Shown: piece after piece, positions 9,220 through 18,915 of the stretch | Layout of the letters: every line of letters begins with the position of its first letter | Position numbering within the stretch: position 1 is the stretch's first letter | Notes under the pieces: generated by a model | What the model saw: only the letters and a program-made list of their open reading frames with translations | What the model was told of the DNA's origin: nothing | The model's database searches: none | Assembly (NCBI GenBank): GCA_028275385.1 | Contig: JAPWUR010000004.1 | Span: forward strand, 1 to 34,591 | Direction of reading: 5' to 3' | Origin: Candidatus Bathyarchaeota archaeon | GTDB lineage: Archaea > Thermoproteota > Bathyarchaeia > 40CM-2-53-6 > CALIRQ01 | DNA: 34,591 bases | Program-made: the position numbers and the translations under genes

Positions 9220-10869
9220 TTAGAACTCGGGCATCTCCGAGGATTCGCCGCCCTCGCCTTCGCCCTTGCCCTTCGGCGTCGGCGGCGGCTTCGCGGCCGC
9301 TATGACGTCATCGATCCTCAATATCATCGAGGCGGCCTCTACCGCGGACTTGATGCATTGCTCCTTGACGGCCAGCGGCTCTATGACGCCTAGCTTCATC
9401 ATATCGGCCACCTTGCCGCCGAACACGTCAACGCCCGCCCAAATGCCGCCTTCCCTCTCATGCGCCGATCTTAGCTCCACCATTATGTCCACGGGATCCA
9501 AGCCCGCGTTCTCGGCCAAGGTCCTCGGTATGACCTCCAAGGACTCCGCGAAGGCCTCTATGGCCAGCTGCTCCCGGCCGCCTATCTTGGCCGCATAGGA
9601 CTTGAGCCTCTTCGCGAGCTCCGCCTCAACGGAGCCCCCACCCGCGACGATCTTGTTCTTCTCTATTACGTCGGATACCACCGAGAGCGCATCGTGCACC
9701 GATCGCTCCAGCTCGTCGACCATGCGCTCCAAGCCGGCCCTGAGTAGGATCGAGACGGATCTCGGATCCTTGCATCCCTCTATGAAGACCATCTTGTCCT
9801 CCCCGATCTTCCTCTCGATGGCCAGCTGCGCCTTTCCGAGATCCTCGGGCTTTAGATCGTCCAAGTTCGTCACTATCTTACCGCCAGTCGCCCTGGCCAA
9901 TTTCTCCATATCCGATTTCTTTATCCTCCTGACTGCCATTATCCCCTCCTTCGCCAAGAAGTGCTGGACCATGTCATCGATGCCCTTCTGGCATAGCACC
10001 ACATTGGCCCCCGAGGCCTTTATCTTCTCGACCATCTCCTTCATCATCCTGGTTTCCTCGTCCAGGAAAGCCTTCATCTGCTCGGGGTTCGAGATCCTGA
10101 TCTCCGCGCTTATCTCGGTCTTCTCGATCTCGAGGGCCGCGTCTATCAGGGCGATCTTCGGGTTCTCGATCCTCTTCGGCATGCCTGGGTGGACGACCTC
10201 CTTGTCTATTATCACGCCCTTTATGAGCTGGGACTCCAGCAGGCTCTTGCCTATCTTTTTCACCAACTGTATGTTGTCTATGTCCGCGATGTAGCGATCG
10301 CCCCTCTTCTCGGTTATTTGCTTAACGGCCTCGACCGCTATCGAAGCGAAGTGATCCCTGGCCTCGCCGAGGCCCTTGCTCCTCATCGAGGTGAGGGCGA
10401 CCTTCCTCAGCGTCTCCGTATCGTTAATGTCCACCGGGACGGCTATCTCGTTCAGTATCTTTATCGCCTCTTCGCCAGCTTGTTTGTATCCCTTGACGAT
10501 CACCGTTGGATGTATGTTCTCATTGAGGAGCTCTTCGGCCTTCTCCAAGAGGGCGCCGGCCAGCACGACTGCGGTCGTCGTCCCATCCCCGACCTCATCG
10601 TCCTGGGTCTTGGCCACCTCCACCATCATCTTGGCGGCCGGGTGCTGGACGTCTATCTCATCCAGCACAGTGGCCCCATCGTTCGTGATCGTTATGTCCC
10701 CCAAGCTGTCGACCAGCATTTTATCCATCCCGCGGGGACCCAGGGTGCTCCTGACGACCTCAGCTATGACCTTGGCCGCGGTCATGTTGGCCCTTTGGGC
10801 ATCCCTTCCCCTGGTCCTGCTCGCGCCCTCCTTCAATATCAGGATCGGTTGCCCAGCCATGTAAGCCAT
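9220..10869 (-). CDS. Thermosome subunit (group II chaperonin)
   Basis: [63 protein letters not shown] and C-terminal [25 protein letters not shown]. Confidence 0.98.
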   Translation of the reverse strand: MAYMAGQPILILKEGASRTRGRDAQRANMTAAKVIAEVVRSTLGPRGMDKMLVDSLGDITITNDGATVLDEIDVQHPAAKMMVEVAKTQDDEVGDGTTTAVVLAGALLEKAEELLNENIHPTVIVKGYKQAGEEAIKILNEIAVPVDINDTETLRKVALTSMRSKGLGEARDHFASIAVEAVKQITEKRGDRYIADIDNIQLVKKIGKSLLESQLIKGVIIDKEVVHPGMPKRIENPKIALIDAALEIEKTEISAEIRISNPEQMKAFLDEETRMMKEMVEKIKASGANVVLCQKGIDDMVQHFLAKEGIMAVRRIKKSDMEKLARATGGKIVTNLDDLKPEDLGKAQLAIERKIGEDKMVFIEGCKDPRSVSILLRAGLERMVDELERSVHDALSVVSDVIEKNKIVAGGGSVEAELAKRLKSYAAKIGGREQLAIEAFAESLEVIPRTLAENAGLDPVDIMVELRSAHEREGGIWAGVDVFGGKVADMMKLGVIEPLAVKEQCIKSAVEAASMILRIDDVIAAAKPPPTPKGKGEGEGGESSEMPEF

Positions 10870-11115
10870 TTCACATCACCCTCCATCGATCCTCGAATCC
10901 ATTAATTTCGTACTTATCGACCCTTTTTATCGCCGGGGGGTGAAAAGGAAAGAATATCCCCTTAAAAATTTTTCGGGCCGCATTCGATGCCCTGAAAATC
11001 GGCATTGGGCCTTGTCAACGGTTCGCCCGCGCGAACCCGGAGGGGGGCTCCCGGGGAAGTTCGGAACCCCCGGTAGGGGCTCCGCCCACGTCCCCGCATC
11101 GGTGGGGGCCCTGGC

Positions 11116-11349
11116 TCATTCGCGCATTATCCTCTTCGTGGCTAGTTGTATATCCTCGACCTTGATGGTCTTCCTCCCCGCGTGGCTGGCCAGCTCTATG
11201 GCCTCCTTGCTTATCCTGAGCGCTATGTCCTCGACCACCTTGCCGAGCTCCCTTACGGCGTCATCCCCCACCCTTTCGGCCCCCGCCTTTTTTATGAGCC
11301 TGTGTATCGCGGCGGTGGAAAGCTCACCTTCCCTCATGGAAAACGCCAT
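11116..11349 (-). CDS. Archaeal histone
   Basis: 77 aa histone fold: STAAIHRLIKKAGAERVGDDAVRELGKVVEDIALRISKEAIELASHAGRKTIKVEDIQLATKRI. Confidence 0.95.
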   Translation of the reverse strand: MAFSMREGELSTAAIHRLIKKAGAERVGDDAVRELGKVVEDIALRISKEAIELASHAGRKTIKVEDIQLATKRIMRE

Positions 11350-11483
11350 TATCTGGCTTGAATCGAAAGGTATTAAAAATTTGCTTTTTTGGCGGGGAAA
11401 CCCTGGGATTTACCTCAGAAAAGCTTAAATAACCCCTAAAACCCGCTGACCGAAGCCGGGGGGTTCCCAATTCGCCCTACGCG

Positions 11484-12254
11484 GATTGCCACATCCACCT
11501 CTCCGATCCCGCTTATTCGACTCGCCTAGAGGCGGTCCTCAGGGAGGCCCGGGCCTCGGGGGTCGGGGCGATAATAACCAATGCCGTCGACCTCGGCACG
11601 TCCTTTGAGAATTTGAGGATCTCGGAAAGGTTCCCCGGCTTCGTTTACCCAGCCGTGGGCATCCATCCCCTCAGCATAAGGGAGGGGGAGCTCGACGCCC
11701 TCAGGGGCTTGATATCGGCATCGAGGGATCGCTTGATCGCTATCGGGGAGGTGGGGCTGGACGCAAGGGCCAAGGACCTCCCAGGCGGGGATAGGCAACT
11801 CCAAGTATTGAGGGCCTTCCTGGAGCTATCCAAGGAGCTCGATCTGCCAATCATAATCCACTCCAGGGGGATGCAAAGGGAGGCCTTCGAGGCGGTAGCC
11901 GAGGCCGGGGTCGAGAGGGCCCTCTTCCATTGGTTCACGGGGCCAGCGGAGTTGCTGAGGGAATTGATCCGATCGGGCTATGCGATATCCATCGGGCCCT
12001 CGATCTTCCATTCCAAGGGCGTCAGGGCTATCGCGAGCGAGGCCCCGATGGACCTCATCCTAACCGAGACCGATGGGCCGGTGTATTACAAGGGCGTAAC
12101 CGAGGGGGGCCTAACCTCCCCGGCCCTGGTACCCAAGGTGGTTTCGGAGATCGCGAAGCTCAGGGGGGTCCCGGAGCGGATCCTTAAGGAGGCCATCGAA
12201 GAGAATTTCGAAAGATTATTCAGGGTGAGGATCCCGGAGACCGGATTCGGCTAG
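11484..12254 (+). CDS. TatD-like metal-dependent hydrolase (5' end without a recognisable start codon)
   Basis: DCHIHLSDPAYSTRLEAVLREARASGVGAIITNAVDLGTSFE..., GEVGLDAR, PIIIHSRGMQREAFE, ALFHWFTG, LTETDGPVYYKG. The homologous reading extends upstream of the tracked ORF start at 11613. Confidence 0.8.
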   Translation, partial: DCHIHLSDPAYSTRLEAVLREARASGVGAIITNAVDLGTSFENLRISERFPGFVYPAVGIHPLSIREGELDALRGLISASRDRLIAIGEVGLDARAKDLPGGDRQLQVLRAFLELSKELDLPIIIHSRGMQREAFEAVAEAGVERALFHWFTGPAELLRELIRSGYAISIGPSIFHSKGVRAIASEAPMDLILTETDGPVYYKGVTEGGLTSPALVPKVVSEIAKLRGVPERILKEAIEENFERLFRVRIPETGFG

Positions 12255-12267
12255 CTAAATCGGCGAG

Positions 12268-12699
12268 GTGGGGCGAGGGCTGAGCTACTGGAGGACCTTC
12301 AGGGGGTACGGGGAGAGGAGCTTCGCGAATAGGTACCTCAGGGAGGCGCGGCTGGAGCTATCATTGGCAAGGGATGCCCAAAACCCCAGCCTCTCGAAGA
12401 GGCACGCGGCCATGGCGATCGCCAAGGCATATATGGCCTTGAAATGCGCATTGGGAAGCCAGCAATACCTGGAATCCTACCTGAGGGCCCTCCTATCGGA
12501 GGATAAGGCCCTGAGCCCAAAGCCGGTCAAGGAAATGGGATTGGTCGCCAGGGCCATCTTGGATGGTTCCCTCGCCCTTCGGAATGGGGAGGCCATCGGT
12601 TTGGCGGAGGGTTTGGTGAATATCGCCTTCGAAATAATCTCGGGCCTGGACGTGGGGAGCGTTGCGAAGGATAAAGGTGGAGCTCCTGGGGGCGCTTGA
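12268..12699 (+). CDS. Small predicted helical protein, function unknown (first gene of lipoate-associated cluster)
   Basis: 143-aa ORF in a packed gene string; overlaps the next gene. Confidence 0.6.
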   Translation: MGRGLSYWRTFRGYGERSFANRYLREARLELSLARDAQNPSLSKRHAAMAIAKAYMALKCALGSQQYLESYLRALLSEDKALSPKPVKEMGLVARAILDGSLALRNGEAIGLAEGLVNIAFEIISGLDVGSVAKDKGGAPGGA

Positions 12700-12955
12700 G
12701 GAGATCGCGGGGATCGATCAAATCGAGATCGATTCCGAGGGCCCCATGACCGTTAGGGATCTAATAAGGGAATTGATTGAAAGGATTGGATCGAGGGAGC
12801 TCGAAAGGGCCATATTCGCGCATGGATCTAGGGATCCGAGGTCTTATGCGCTGATATTGGTGAACGGCGTTGAGGTGGGATCCATGGATCTCTTGGACTC
12901 GGAGCTGGAGGATGGATCGAAGGTGACCTTGATATCGCTTTGGCACGGCGGTTGA
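12662..12955 (+). CDS. MoaD/ThiS-like ubiquitin-fold protein ending in Gly-Gly
   Basis: RRIKVELLGALEEIAG...MTVRDLIRELIER...ALILVNGVEVGSMDLLDSELEDGSKVTLISLWHGG*, a beta-grasp pattern with C-terminal GG. Confidence 0.85.
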   Translation: MRRIKVELLGALEEIAGIDQIEIDSEGPMTVRDLIRELIERIGSRELERAIFAHGSRDPRSYALILVNGVEVGSMDLLDSELEDGSKVTLISLWHGG

Positions 12956-12969
12956 GGTGGGGCCGCGGG

Positions 12970-13278
12970 ATGGCGATATTGAGGGGGGAATATAAGGTCC
13001 AAGGGGGGAAGCTGATCAGGGTCCTATTGGAGGAGGAGGGGGGGCGCATAGCCCGGATCAGGATAACTGGGGATTTTTTCCTCCACCCAGAGGATACGAT
13101 ATTCGAATTGGAGAAGGCTTTGGAGGGGGCCGAGCTCTCCGAGGCCCAATTGCTAGGGCGAATACAGGGTGTTTATCGAAGCGCCGGGGCATCTTCGATC
13201 GGGGCGAGCCCGGAGGATTTCGTTAGGGCGATATTGGGGGCGAGGGCATGGGCCTCCAGAGGATCAGGATCTCCTTAG
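12970..13278 (+). CDS. Lipoate-protein ligase accessory (C-terminal) domain protein, LplB-like
   Basis: GEYKVQGGKLIRVLLEEEGGRIARIRITGDFFLHPEDTIFELEKALEG resembles the LplA C-terminal domain; next to lplA. Confidence 0.85.
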   Translation: MAILRGEYKVQGGKLIRVLLEEEGGRIARIRITGDFFLHPEDTIFELEKALEGAELSEAQLLGRIQGVYRSAGASSIGASPEDFVRAILGARAWASRGSGSP

Positions 13279-14258
13279 GCACGGCGATATCATTGGGGCT
13301 CATTGAGGGGAGGGCGGCCGTCCCGCCGACCACCGCTTATTTATTGACGTATCACGAGGGGCGTTGTTCCTCGAATTGCGCCTTCTGCCCCCAAGCGAGA
13401 GGGGCCTCCTCCGATGCGGATAAGCTCTCCAGGGTCTCATGGCCGGCCTTCCCGACGGAGGACGCCCTCGCCAAGCTCGCGGCCGCGGGAAGGGGGGGAC
13501 CGTTCAAGAGGGTTTGCCTACAAGTCATAAATTACGAGGGGGCGTTCGAGGATTCGCTAAATTTGATAGCCCGCCTCCGCAGCTCGGGACTCCCGATCTC
13601 GATCTCCTGCCAACCCTTGAGCCCAAGTCGGCTTCGCGAGTTGAGGGGGGCCGATGTTGAGAGGGTCGGCATACCCCTCGATGCGGCCAGCGAGGAGGTC
13701 TTCGAAAGGGTCAAGGGGGAATTGGCCGGCGGCCCATATAAATGGGCCGAACATCTGCGATCCCTCAGGAGCGCCGTATCCATCTTCGGGAAGGGCATGG
13801 TGACCACCCACCTGATCGTCGGCTTGGGGGAGCGGGATGCGGATCTTTGCAAGCTCATCCAGGAGCTCAGCGATTTGGGCATATCCACGGCCCTCTTCGC
13901 CTTGAGCCCGATCAAGGGCACGGCCCTCGAAGGATCGGCGCCCCCGAGCCTGGCTCGCTATAGGAAGATCCAGCTGGCGAGGTATTTGATCGAGAAGGGG
14001 TTGTCCCGCTTCGAGCGGATGGGATTCGATGAAGGGGGCCGGATAATCGACTTCGGGATGAGGCCCCATGAGCTCCTGAAGGCCATGGGATCCGGGGAGC
14101 CCTTCGAGACCTCGGGATGCCCGGGTTGCAATCGCCCATTTTATACGGAAAGGGCCGGGGGGCCGATTTATAATTTCCCCAGGCCCCTCCGGGAGGAGGA
14201 GCTAAGGGAGGCTATGGCCATGGCGATTGGGCGCGATGGGATCGCTTGGGGTTGGTGA
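13248..14258 (+). CDS. Radical SAM protein, one half of a LipS1/LipS2-type lipoyl synthase
   Basis: CSSNCAFCPQA (Cx3Cx2C), C-terminal SGCPGCNRPFYTERAGGPIYNFPRPL; location between LplB-like and LplA genes. Confidence 0.8.
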   Translation: MGLQRIRISLGTAISLGLIEGRAAVPPTTAYLLTYHEGRCSSNCAFCPQARGASSDADKLSRVSWPAFPTEDALAKLAAAGRGGPFKRVCLQVINYEGAFEDSLNLIARLRSSGLPISISCQPLSPSRLRELRGADVERVGIPLDAASEEVFERVKGELAGGPYKWAEHLRSLRSAVSIFGKGMVTTHLIVGLGERDADLCKLIQELSDLGISTALFALSPIKGTALEGSAPPSLARYRKIQLARYLIEKGLSRFERMGFDEGGRIIDFGMRPHELLKAMGSGEPFETSGCPGCNRPFYTERAGGPIYNFPRPLREEELREAMAMAIGRDGIAWGW

Positions 14259-15031
14259 TGGAGTTGGGGGAAGTTTGGAGGTTGATCGGCATCGAGACCC
14301 ACGACGCCTACACGAATATGGCCATAGACGAGGCCCTCATGAGGCTCAGGGCGGTCGGAAGGGCCCCCAATACGATCAGGCTTTACAAATGGAGGCCATC
14401 GGCCGTATCGATCGGGTTCTTCCAAAGCGTTGAGGAGGAAGTGGACGTCGGGGCCTGCGCGGAGCTCGGGGTCGATGTGGTGAGGAGGATGACCGGAGGG
14501 GGGGCCGTGTACCACGATAGCGAGGGGGAATTGACCTATAGCCTGGTGGTGGACGCGGGGAACCCCAAGGTTCCGCCCGATTTCCTTGGCTCCTATAGGG
14601 TCCTTTGCGATGGGATAGTCCGCGGCCTGAGGTCGCTCGGCCTCGATGCCCGATTCCATCCGGTCAACGACGTCGTCGTGGGCGGTAGGAAGATCTCAGG
14701 TAGCGCCCAAACGCGAAGGATGGGGGCCATTTTACAGCACGGGACCGTGCTCATCCGCGCGGATGTTTCCAAGATGTTCAGGGTCCTGAGGGTCCCGGAC
14801 GAGAAGTTAAGGGATAAGATGATATCGGCGGCGCACGAGAGGGTCACGTCAATCGAGAGGGAGCTCGGGAGGGGCGTTGGGTTCGAGGAGGTCTTCGAGG
14901 CCCTGAGGCGGGGGTTCGAGGAGGCGCTCGGGATAGCGCTCGAGGGGGGATCCCTGAGCGAGGAGGAGCGCTCCCTGGCGATGGAGCTCAGGGGGAAGTA
15001 TTCGAGCCGTGAATGGACGTATATGCGATAG
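14246..15031 (+). CDS. Lipoate-protein ligase A catalytic domain (LplA/BPL family)
   Basis: NMAIDEALM, PNTIRLYKWRPSAVSIGFFQ, VVRRMTGGGAVYHDSEGELTYSLV, NDVVVGGRKISGSAQTRR, ILQHGTVLI. Confidence 0.93.
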   Translation: MGLVMELGEVWRLIGIETHDAYTNMAIDEALMRLRAVGRAPNTIRLYKWRPSAVSIGFFQSVEEEVDVGACAELGVDVVRRMTGGGAVYHDSEGELTYSLVVDAGNPKVPPDFLGSYRVLCDGIVRGLRSLGLDARFHPVNDVVVGGRKISGSAQTRRMGAILQHGTVLIRADVSKMFRVLRVPDEKLRDKMISAAHERVTSIERELGRGVGFEEVFEALRRGFEEALGIALEGGSLSEEERSLAMELRGKYSSREWTYMR

Positions 15032-15968
15032 GATAGCTCTGGGCCGGGATGCGGGCCCCTGCGAGCCGAAGCGGGCGATCGTATTCTACGAACCCAGCTT
15101 CGCCCCCGGGAGGCTGGGCATCGGGGGCCCCTCTCGATCGTTCCCATCGATTTCGATCACCGGCGCTAGATGCGCCCTGAATTGCAAGCATTGCGGCGGG
15201 AGGCTGCTCAAGGGGATGATACCGGCCGAATCCCCGAGGGAGCTATTGGCCATTTGCGAGCGGATAAGGGAGGGGGGCGGGATCGGATGCCTCATAAGCG
15301 GGGGCTGCGATCGCAGCGGCTCGGTGCCGCTGGCGGGCTTCTTGGAGGCGATCTCCAAGGCCAAGAGGGACCTGGGCCTCAAGGTCGTGGTCCACACCGG
15401 GATCGTTGGGGAGGAGGTGGCCGAGGGCTTGGGAAGGGCCGGGATCGATGCCGCCCTGATAGATTTGATCGGATCGGCGGAGGCGATACGAGAGATTTAC
15501 GGCATCGAGGCGAGCCCGAGGGATTATGAGGGGTCCATCAGGGCCCTGCGCAGCCATGGGGTCCCAGTCGTCCCCCATATATTGGTCGGGATCCATTACG
15601 GGCGGCTGGGGGGCGAGGTTAGGGCTTTGGAGATCGCATCCAAATGCGACCCCCAAGCGCTCACGTTCATAGTCCTGACCCCCATAAGGGGGACCGCGAT
15701 GGAATCAGTCGAGCCCCCGAGCCCCCTCGAGGTGGCCGAGCTCATCTCGATCGCCAGGTCCTCTATGGCCGATATCCCATTGAGCCTCGGCTGCGTCAGG
15801 CCGAAGGGGGATCACAGGGCCAAGCTCGATGCGCTAGCGATCGCGGCCGGGGTGGATGCGATCGCATTCCCCTCGGGATCGGCCATAGCCCTGGCCGAGT
15901 CGATGGGGCTGAGGGTTCGATTCTCCAATTCGTGTTGCTCATTGATCCATGAGGATATATCGATGTGA
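15009..15968 (+). CDS. Radical SAM protein, second half of a LipS1/LipS2-type lipoyl synthase
   Basis: ISITGARCALNCKHCGGRLLKGM (Cx3Cx2C), overlaps the lplA 3' end. Confidence 0.8.
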   Translation: MNGRICDRIALGRDAGPCEPKRAIVFYEPSFAPGRLGIGGPSRSFPSISITGARCALNCKHCGGRLLKGMIPAESPRELLAICERIREGGGIGCLISGGCDRSGSVPLAGFLEAISKAKRDLGLKVVVHTGIVGEEVAEGLGRAGIDAALIDLIGSAEAIREIYGIEASPRDYEGSIRALRSHGVPVVPHILVGIHYGRLGGEVRALEIASKCDPQALTFIVLTPIRGTAMESVEPPSPLEVAELISIARSSMADIPLSLGCVRPKGDHRAKLDALAIAAGVDAIAFPSGSAIALAESMGLRVRFSNSCCSLIHEDISM

Positions 15969-16130
15969 AAGAAATTGCGCCGGATCCCCAGAGAGATATG
16001 GGGCTAAAGAAGGTCGAGTTCTTTCCCGGGGTGGGGATTGAAAAATCAAAGGAATGGTCCGACCCGCGGGCGTTGATGCCGATCGAGGGCCAACTAATTT
16101 TTATTGGGCGCACGGCGAGATCCCTGCGGG

Positions 16131-17540
16131 ATGGCGTTGGCTATGAGGCAATTCGATTTGGCGATCATAGGGGGAGGGCCGGGAGGCTACGTGGCCGCGA
16201 TCAGGGCCTCCCAGCTGGGCCTAAGGGTGGCGTTGATCGAAAGGGATGGGCTGGGCGGAACGTGCACCCATAGGGGTTGCATACCCACCAAGGCGCTCCT
16301 CAGGAGCGCCGAGGTCTATAAGCTCGCGAGGGCGGGGGAGGAGTTCGGCGTAAGGGCGGATGGCGTCCGCTTCGATCTAAAAGCGGCCATGGCCAGGAAG
16401 GATAGTATCGTTTCGAGATTGGCGAAGGGCATAGAATTCCTTATGGCATCGAATGGGGTCGAGGTCCTCAGGGGGGAGGGGCACCTCCGGCCGGGCAGGA
16501 CCGTGGAGGTCAGGGGCGGGGAGGGCGCTTCGGAGATCCGCTTCGGGAAGTTGATAATCGCGACCGGATCCGCCCCAATGATGCTCCCGATCCCAGGCGC
16601 CGGATCCCAAGGCGTCATAACCAGCGATGAGGCATTGAGGCTGGACGAGGTGCCGGAGAGCCTCATTGTGATAGGCGGCGGGGCCGTCGGGCTGGAGTTC
16701 GCCGCGCTCTTCGGGGACCTGGGCTCGAGGGTAACGGTCCTGGAGATGATGCCGCAAGTGTTGCCAGGCGAGGATCGGGAGGCCGCGGAGGCGATGGCCA
16801 AGGCCTTGAGGCGAAGGGGCATAGCCATAGAGGTCGAGAGCAGGGTCTCCTCCATAGGGGACGGGCCCGATGGCCTGAAGATCGTAAGGGCCGTCGGGAA
16901 GGGGGGCGAAAGGGCCTTCGAAGGGCAATTGGTCCTGATGGCGGCCGGCAGGGTCCCGAATACCAAGGGCTTCGGCTTCGAGGAGGCGGGCATCGCGCTG
17001 GATCGGGGCGGCAGGATAATAGTGAACGATAGAATGGAAACGAGCGTTCCGGGCATATACGCGGTCGGCGACGCGGTCGGGAGGCAAATGCTCGCCCATT
17101 CGGCAATGGCCGAGGGAATCGTGGCGGCCGAGAACGCCGCCGGGCTCGATTCGAGGATCGATTACGCCCTCATCCCGAGGTGCGTTTACGGGGAACCGGA
17201 GCTGGCATCGGTGGGCCTATCCGAGGCCGAGGCGAGGGAAACCCATGGGAAGATCCTCGTGGGCAGGTTCCCGATGCTCGCTAACGGAAGGGCCCTAACG
17301 CTCGGGGAGCGGGAGGGCTTTGTGAAGCTCGTGGCCGACGCCGAATATAAGGCCCTTTTGGGGGCGCAAATAGTTGGCCCGAACGCCAGCGAATTGATCC
17401 ACGAGATAGCGGTGGCCATGCGCTCCGAATGCACCCTCGAATGCCTAGCGGAGGCCATTCACGCCCATCCGACCCTAGCCGAGGCCATTAAGGAGGCGGC
17501 CTTGGATGGGCTCGGGAGGGCCTTGCACATGCATAGGTAA
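16131..17540 (+). CDS. lpd: Dihydrolipoamide dehydrogenase (E3/L-protein)
   Basis: FDLAIIGGGPGGYVAAIRASQLG, GLGGTCTHRGCIPTKALL, IVIGGGAVGLEFA, AVGDAVGRQMLAHSA, AIHAHPTLAEAIKEAALD. Confidence 0.95.
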   Translation: MALAMRQFDLAIIGGGPGGYVAAIRASQLGLRVALIERDGLGGTCTHRGCIPTKALLRSAEVYKLARAGEEFGVRADGVRFDLKAAMARKDSIVSRLAKGIEFLMASNGVEVLRGEGHLRPGRTVEVRGGEGASEIRFGKLIIATGSAPMMLPIPGAGSQGVITSDEALRLDEVPESLIVIGGGAVGLEFAALFGDLGSRVTVLEMMPQVLPGEDREAAEAMAKALRRRGIAIEVESRVSSIGDGPDGLKIVRAVGKGGERAFEGQLVLMAAGRVPNTKGFGFEEAGIALDRGGRIIVNDRMETSVPGIYAVGDAVGRQMLAHSAMAEGIVAAENAAGLDSRIDYALIPRCVYGEPELASVGLSEAEARETHGKILVGRFPMLANGRALTLGEREGFVKLVADAEYKALLGAQIVGPNASELIHEIAVAMRSECTLECLAEAIHAHPTLAEAIKEAALDGLGRALHMHR

Positions 17541-17651
17541 GGCGCGCAGGATAAAGGCCGGAAGGGGGCAGTGCTCGCTCCCGTCCTCTACGATTGAAGC
17601 CCGCGACGGAGGATCGGCCTTAAAATCAAGGAAAGGAGATGCCAAAACTCC

Positions 17652-18830
17652 ATGCGACGGGGCGATCGAATGGCGCAACGCGAAGGGAGCGCCCGCTCCT
17701 TGGCGCTCATCTCCGCATCCCACGGCCTGAACCACTTTTATTCCCTCGTCCCGCCCATGGCCCTCCCGCTCTTCATGTCCGAGCTCGGCCTATCCCATTA
17801 CGCCGCGGGCCTAATAGTCGGCGCCTTCGGCCTCTCCTACGCATTGCTCCAAATACCCTTCGGGCACGCCTCGGAGGGGGTGGGCAGGAAGCGCATCATC
17901 GCCATAGGCCTCTTAGCTTGCTCGGCCGGCATGGCCTTGGCCGGGCTATCCCGGGACTTCTGGCAACTCCTGATAGCGCATCTATTGGCCGGGGCGGGGG
18001 GAGCAACTTATCACCCGGCGGGCATCTCGCTGGTCTCGGATCTCTTCGGGAGGAGGAAGGGGGAGGCGATGGGCTATCATCAAACCGGCGGCGCCATAGG
18101 GTCATTCGCATCCCCGCTCCTGACCGGCGCCCTGATGGCTTCCCACGGATGGAGGGCCGCCTTCCTAGCCCAATCGACCTATGGGGTCCTTATGGCGCTG
18201 ATCCTACAGCTTGTCCTCTCGGAGCCGGCCGGGGATCGCCCCGGATCGATCCCAAAAAGCAGGGCGAGCCTCCGGGATTTCGGCCCGGCCCTCGCGCTCG
18301 TGGCAGCCGCCACGATATACCTTTTGGGATATAGGGGGCTCACGGCCTTCGCCCCCGCGTTCTTCGTCGAAAAGCGCGGGCTCGATATCGCGGGATCGGC
18401 CGTGATGTTCTCGGCCCTTCAAGTGGCCGGCATATTCGGAGGCCCGATATGCGGTAGGCTATCCGACGCCATCGGAAGGGGGAGGCTCCTCGCTGCCCTA
18501 ATAGCGGTCCAATCCGCGCTCCTATTCGCAATAACGGCATCTTGGGGATGGGGCCTCCTCATCGCGCTGCTCCTCTATGGATTCTCGATATTCGGGATCC
18601 TGGCCATACAGGATGCGTTCGTGACGGAGCTCGCCCCCATGGCCATGAGGGGGGCCCTATTGGGCTTCTACGTGGCATCGAACTTCTTGACGTCGGCGAT
18701 CGTTCCGCCCTTGGCCGGCGGGATGATAGACCTATGGGGATATGAGGCGGCCTTCTTCGCGCTATCCTCCCTAACGCTCGCGGGGATACCAATCCTGATG
18801 CTTGGGGCGCGGGAGGGCCCGCGTGTATAA
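17652..18830 (+). CDS. Major facilitator superfamily transporter
   Basis: 12-TM-like hydrophobic profile, GxxxDxxGRRKGEAMG and GRLSDAIGRGRLL loop motifs. Confidence 0.88.
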   Translation: MRRGDRMAQREGSARSLALISASHGLNHFYSLVPPMALPLFMSELGLSHYAAGLIVGAFGLSYALLQIPFGHASEGVGRKRIIAIGLLACSAGMALAGLSRDFWQLLIAHLLAGAGGATYHPAGISLVSDLFGRRKGEAMGYHQTGGAIGSFASPLLTGALMASHGWRAAFLAQSTYGVLMALILQLVLSEPAGDRPGSIPKSRASLRDFGPALALVAAATIYLLGYRGLTAFAPAFFVEKRGLDIAGSAVMFSALQVAGIFGGPICGRLSDAIGRGRLLAALIAVQSALLFAITASWGWGLLIALLLYGFSIFGILAIQDAFVTELAPMAMRGALLGFYVASNFLTSAIVPPLAGGMIDLWGYEAAFFALSSLTLAGIPILMLGAREGPRV

Positions 18831-18915
18831 TTATGTTATCGTTGCGCAACGCCCCCACGATGCCCTACCAAGAGGGCTTGTGGTTCGGCGGGATGCGAGA
18901 GGCCACCCCAATGGC

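Noticed and set aside
9602-10905. Long + strand ORFs (230-238 aa) opposite the thermosome gene
   Set aside because: Ser/Ile-rich antisense translations of a clear thermosome; no independent evidence.
10990-11110. 5S rRNA or SRP RNA call for the histone-thermosome spacer
   Set aside because: Only UUCCGAAC resembles 5S; the GAAGUUAAG segment and helix IV/V are absent, and no SRP helix 8 motif is visible. Kept as an uncertain ncRNA candidate only.
12268-12699. HEPN toxin-type annotation
   Set aside because: Helical and small, but no RxxxxH motif is evident; left as unknown.
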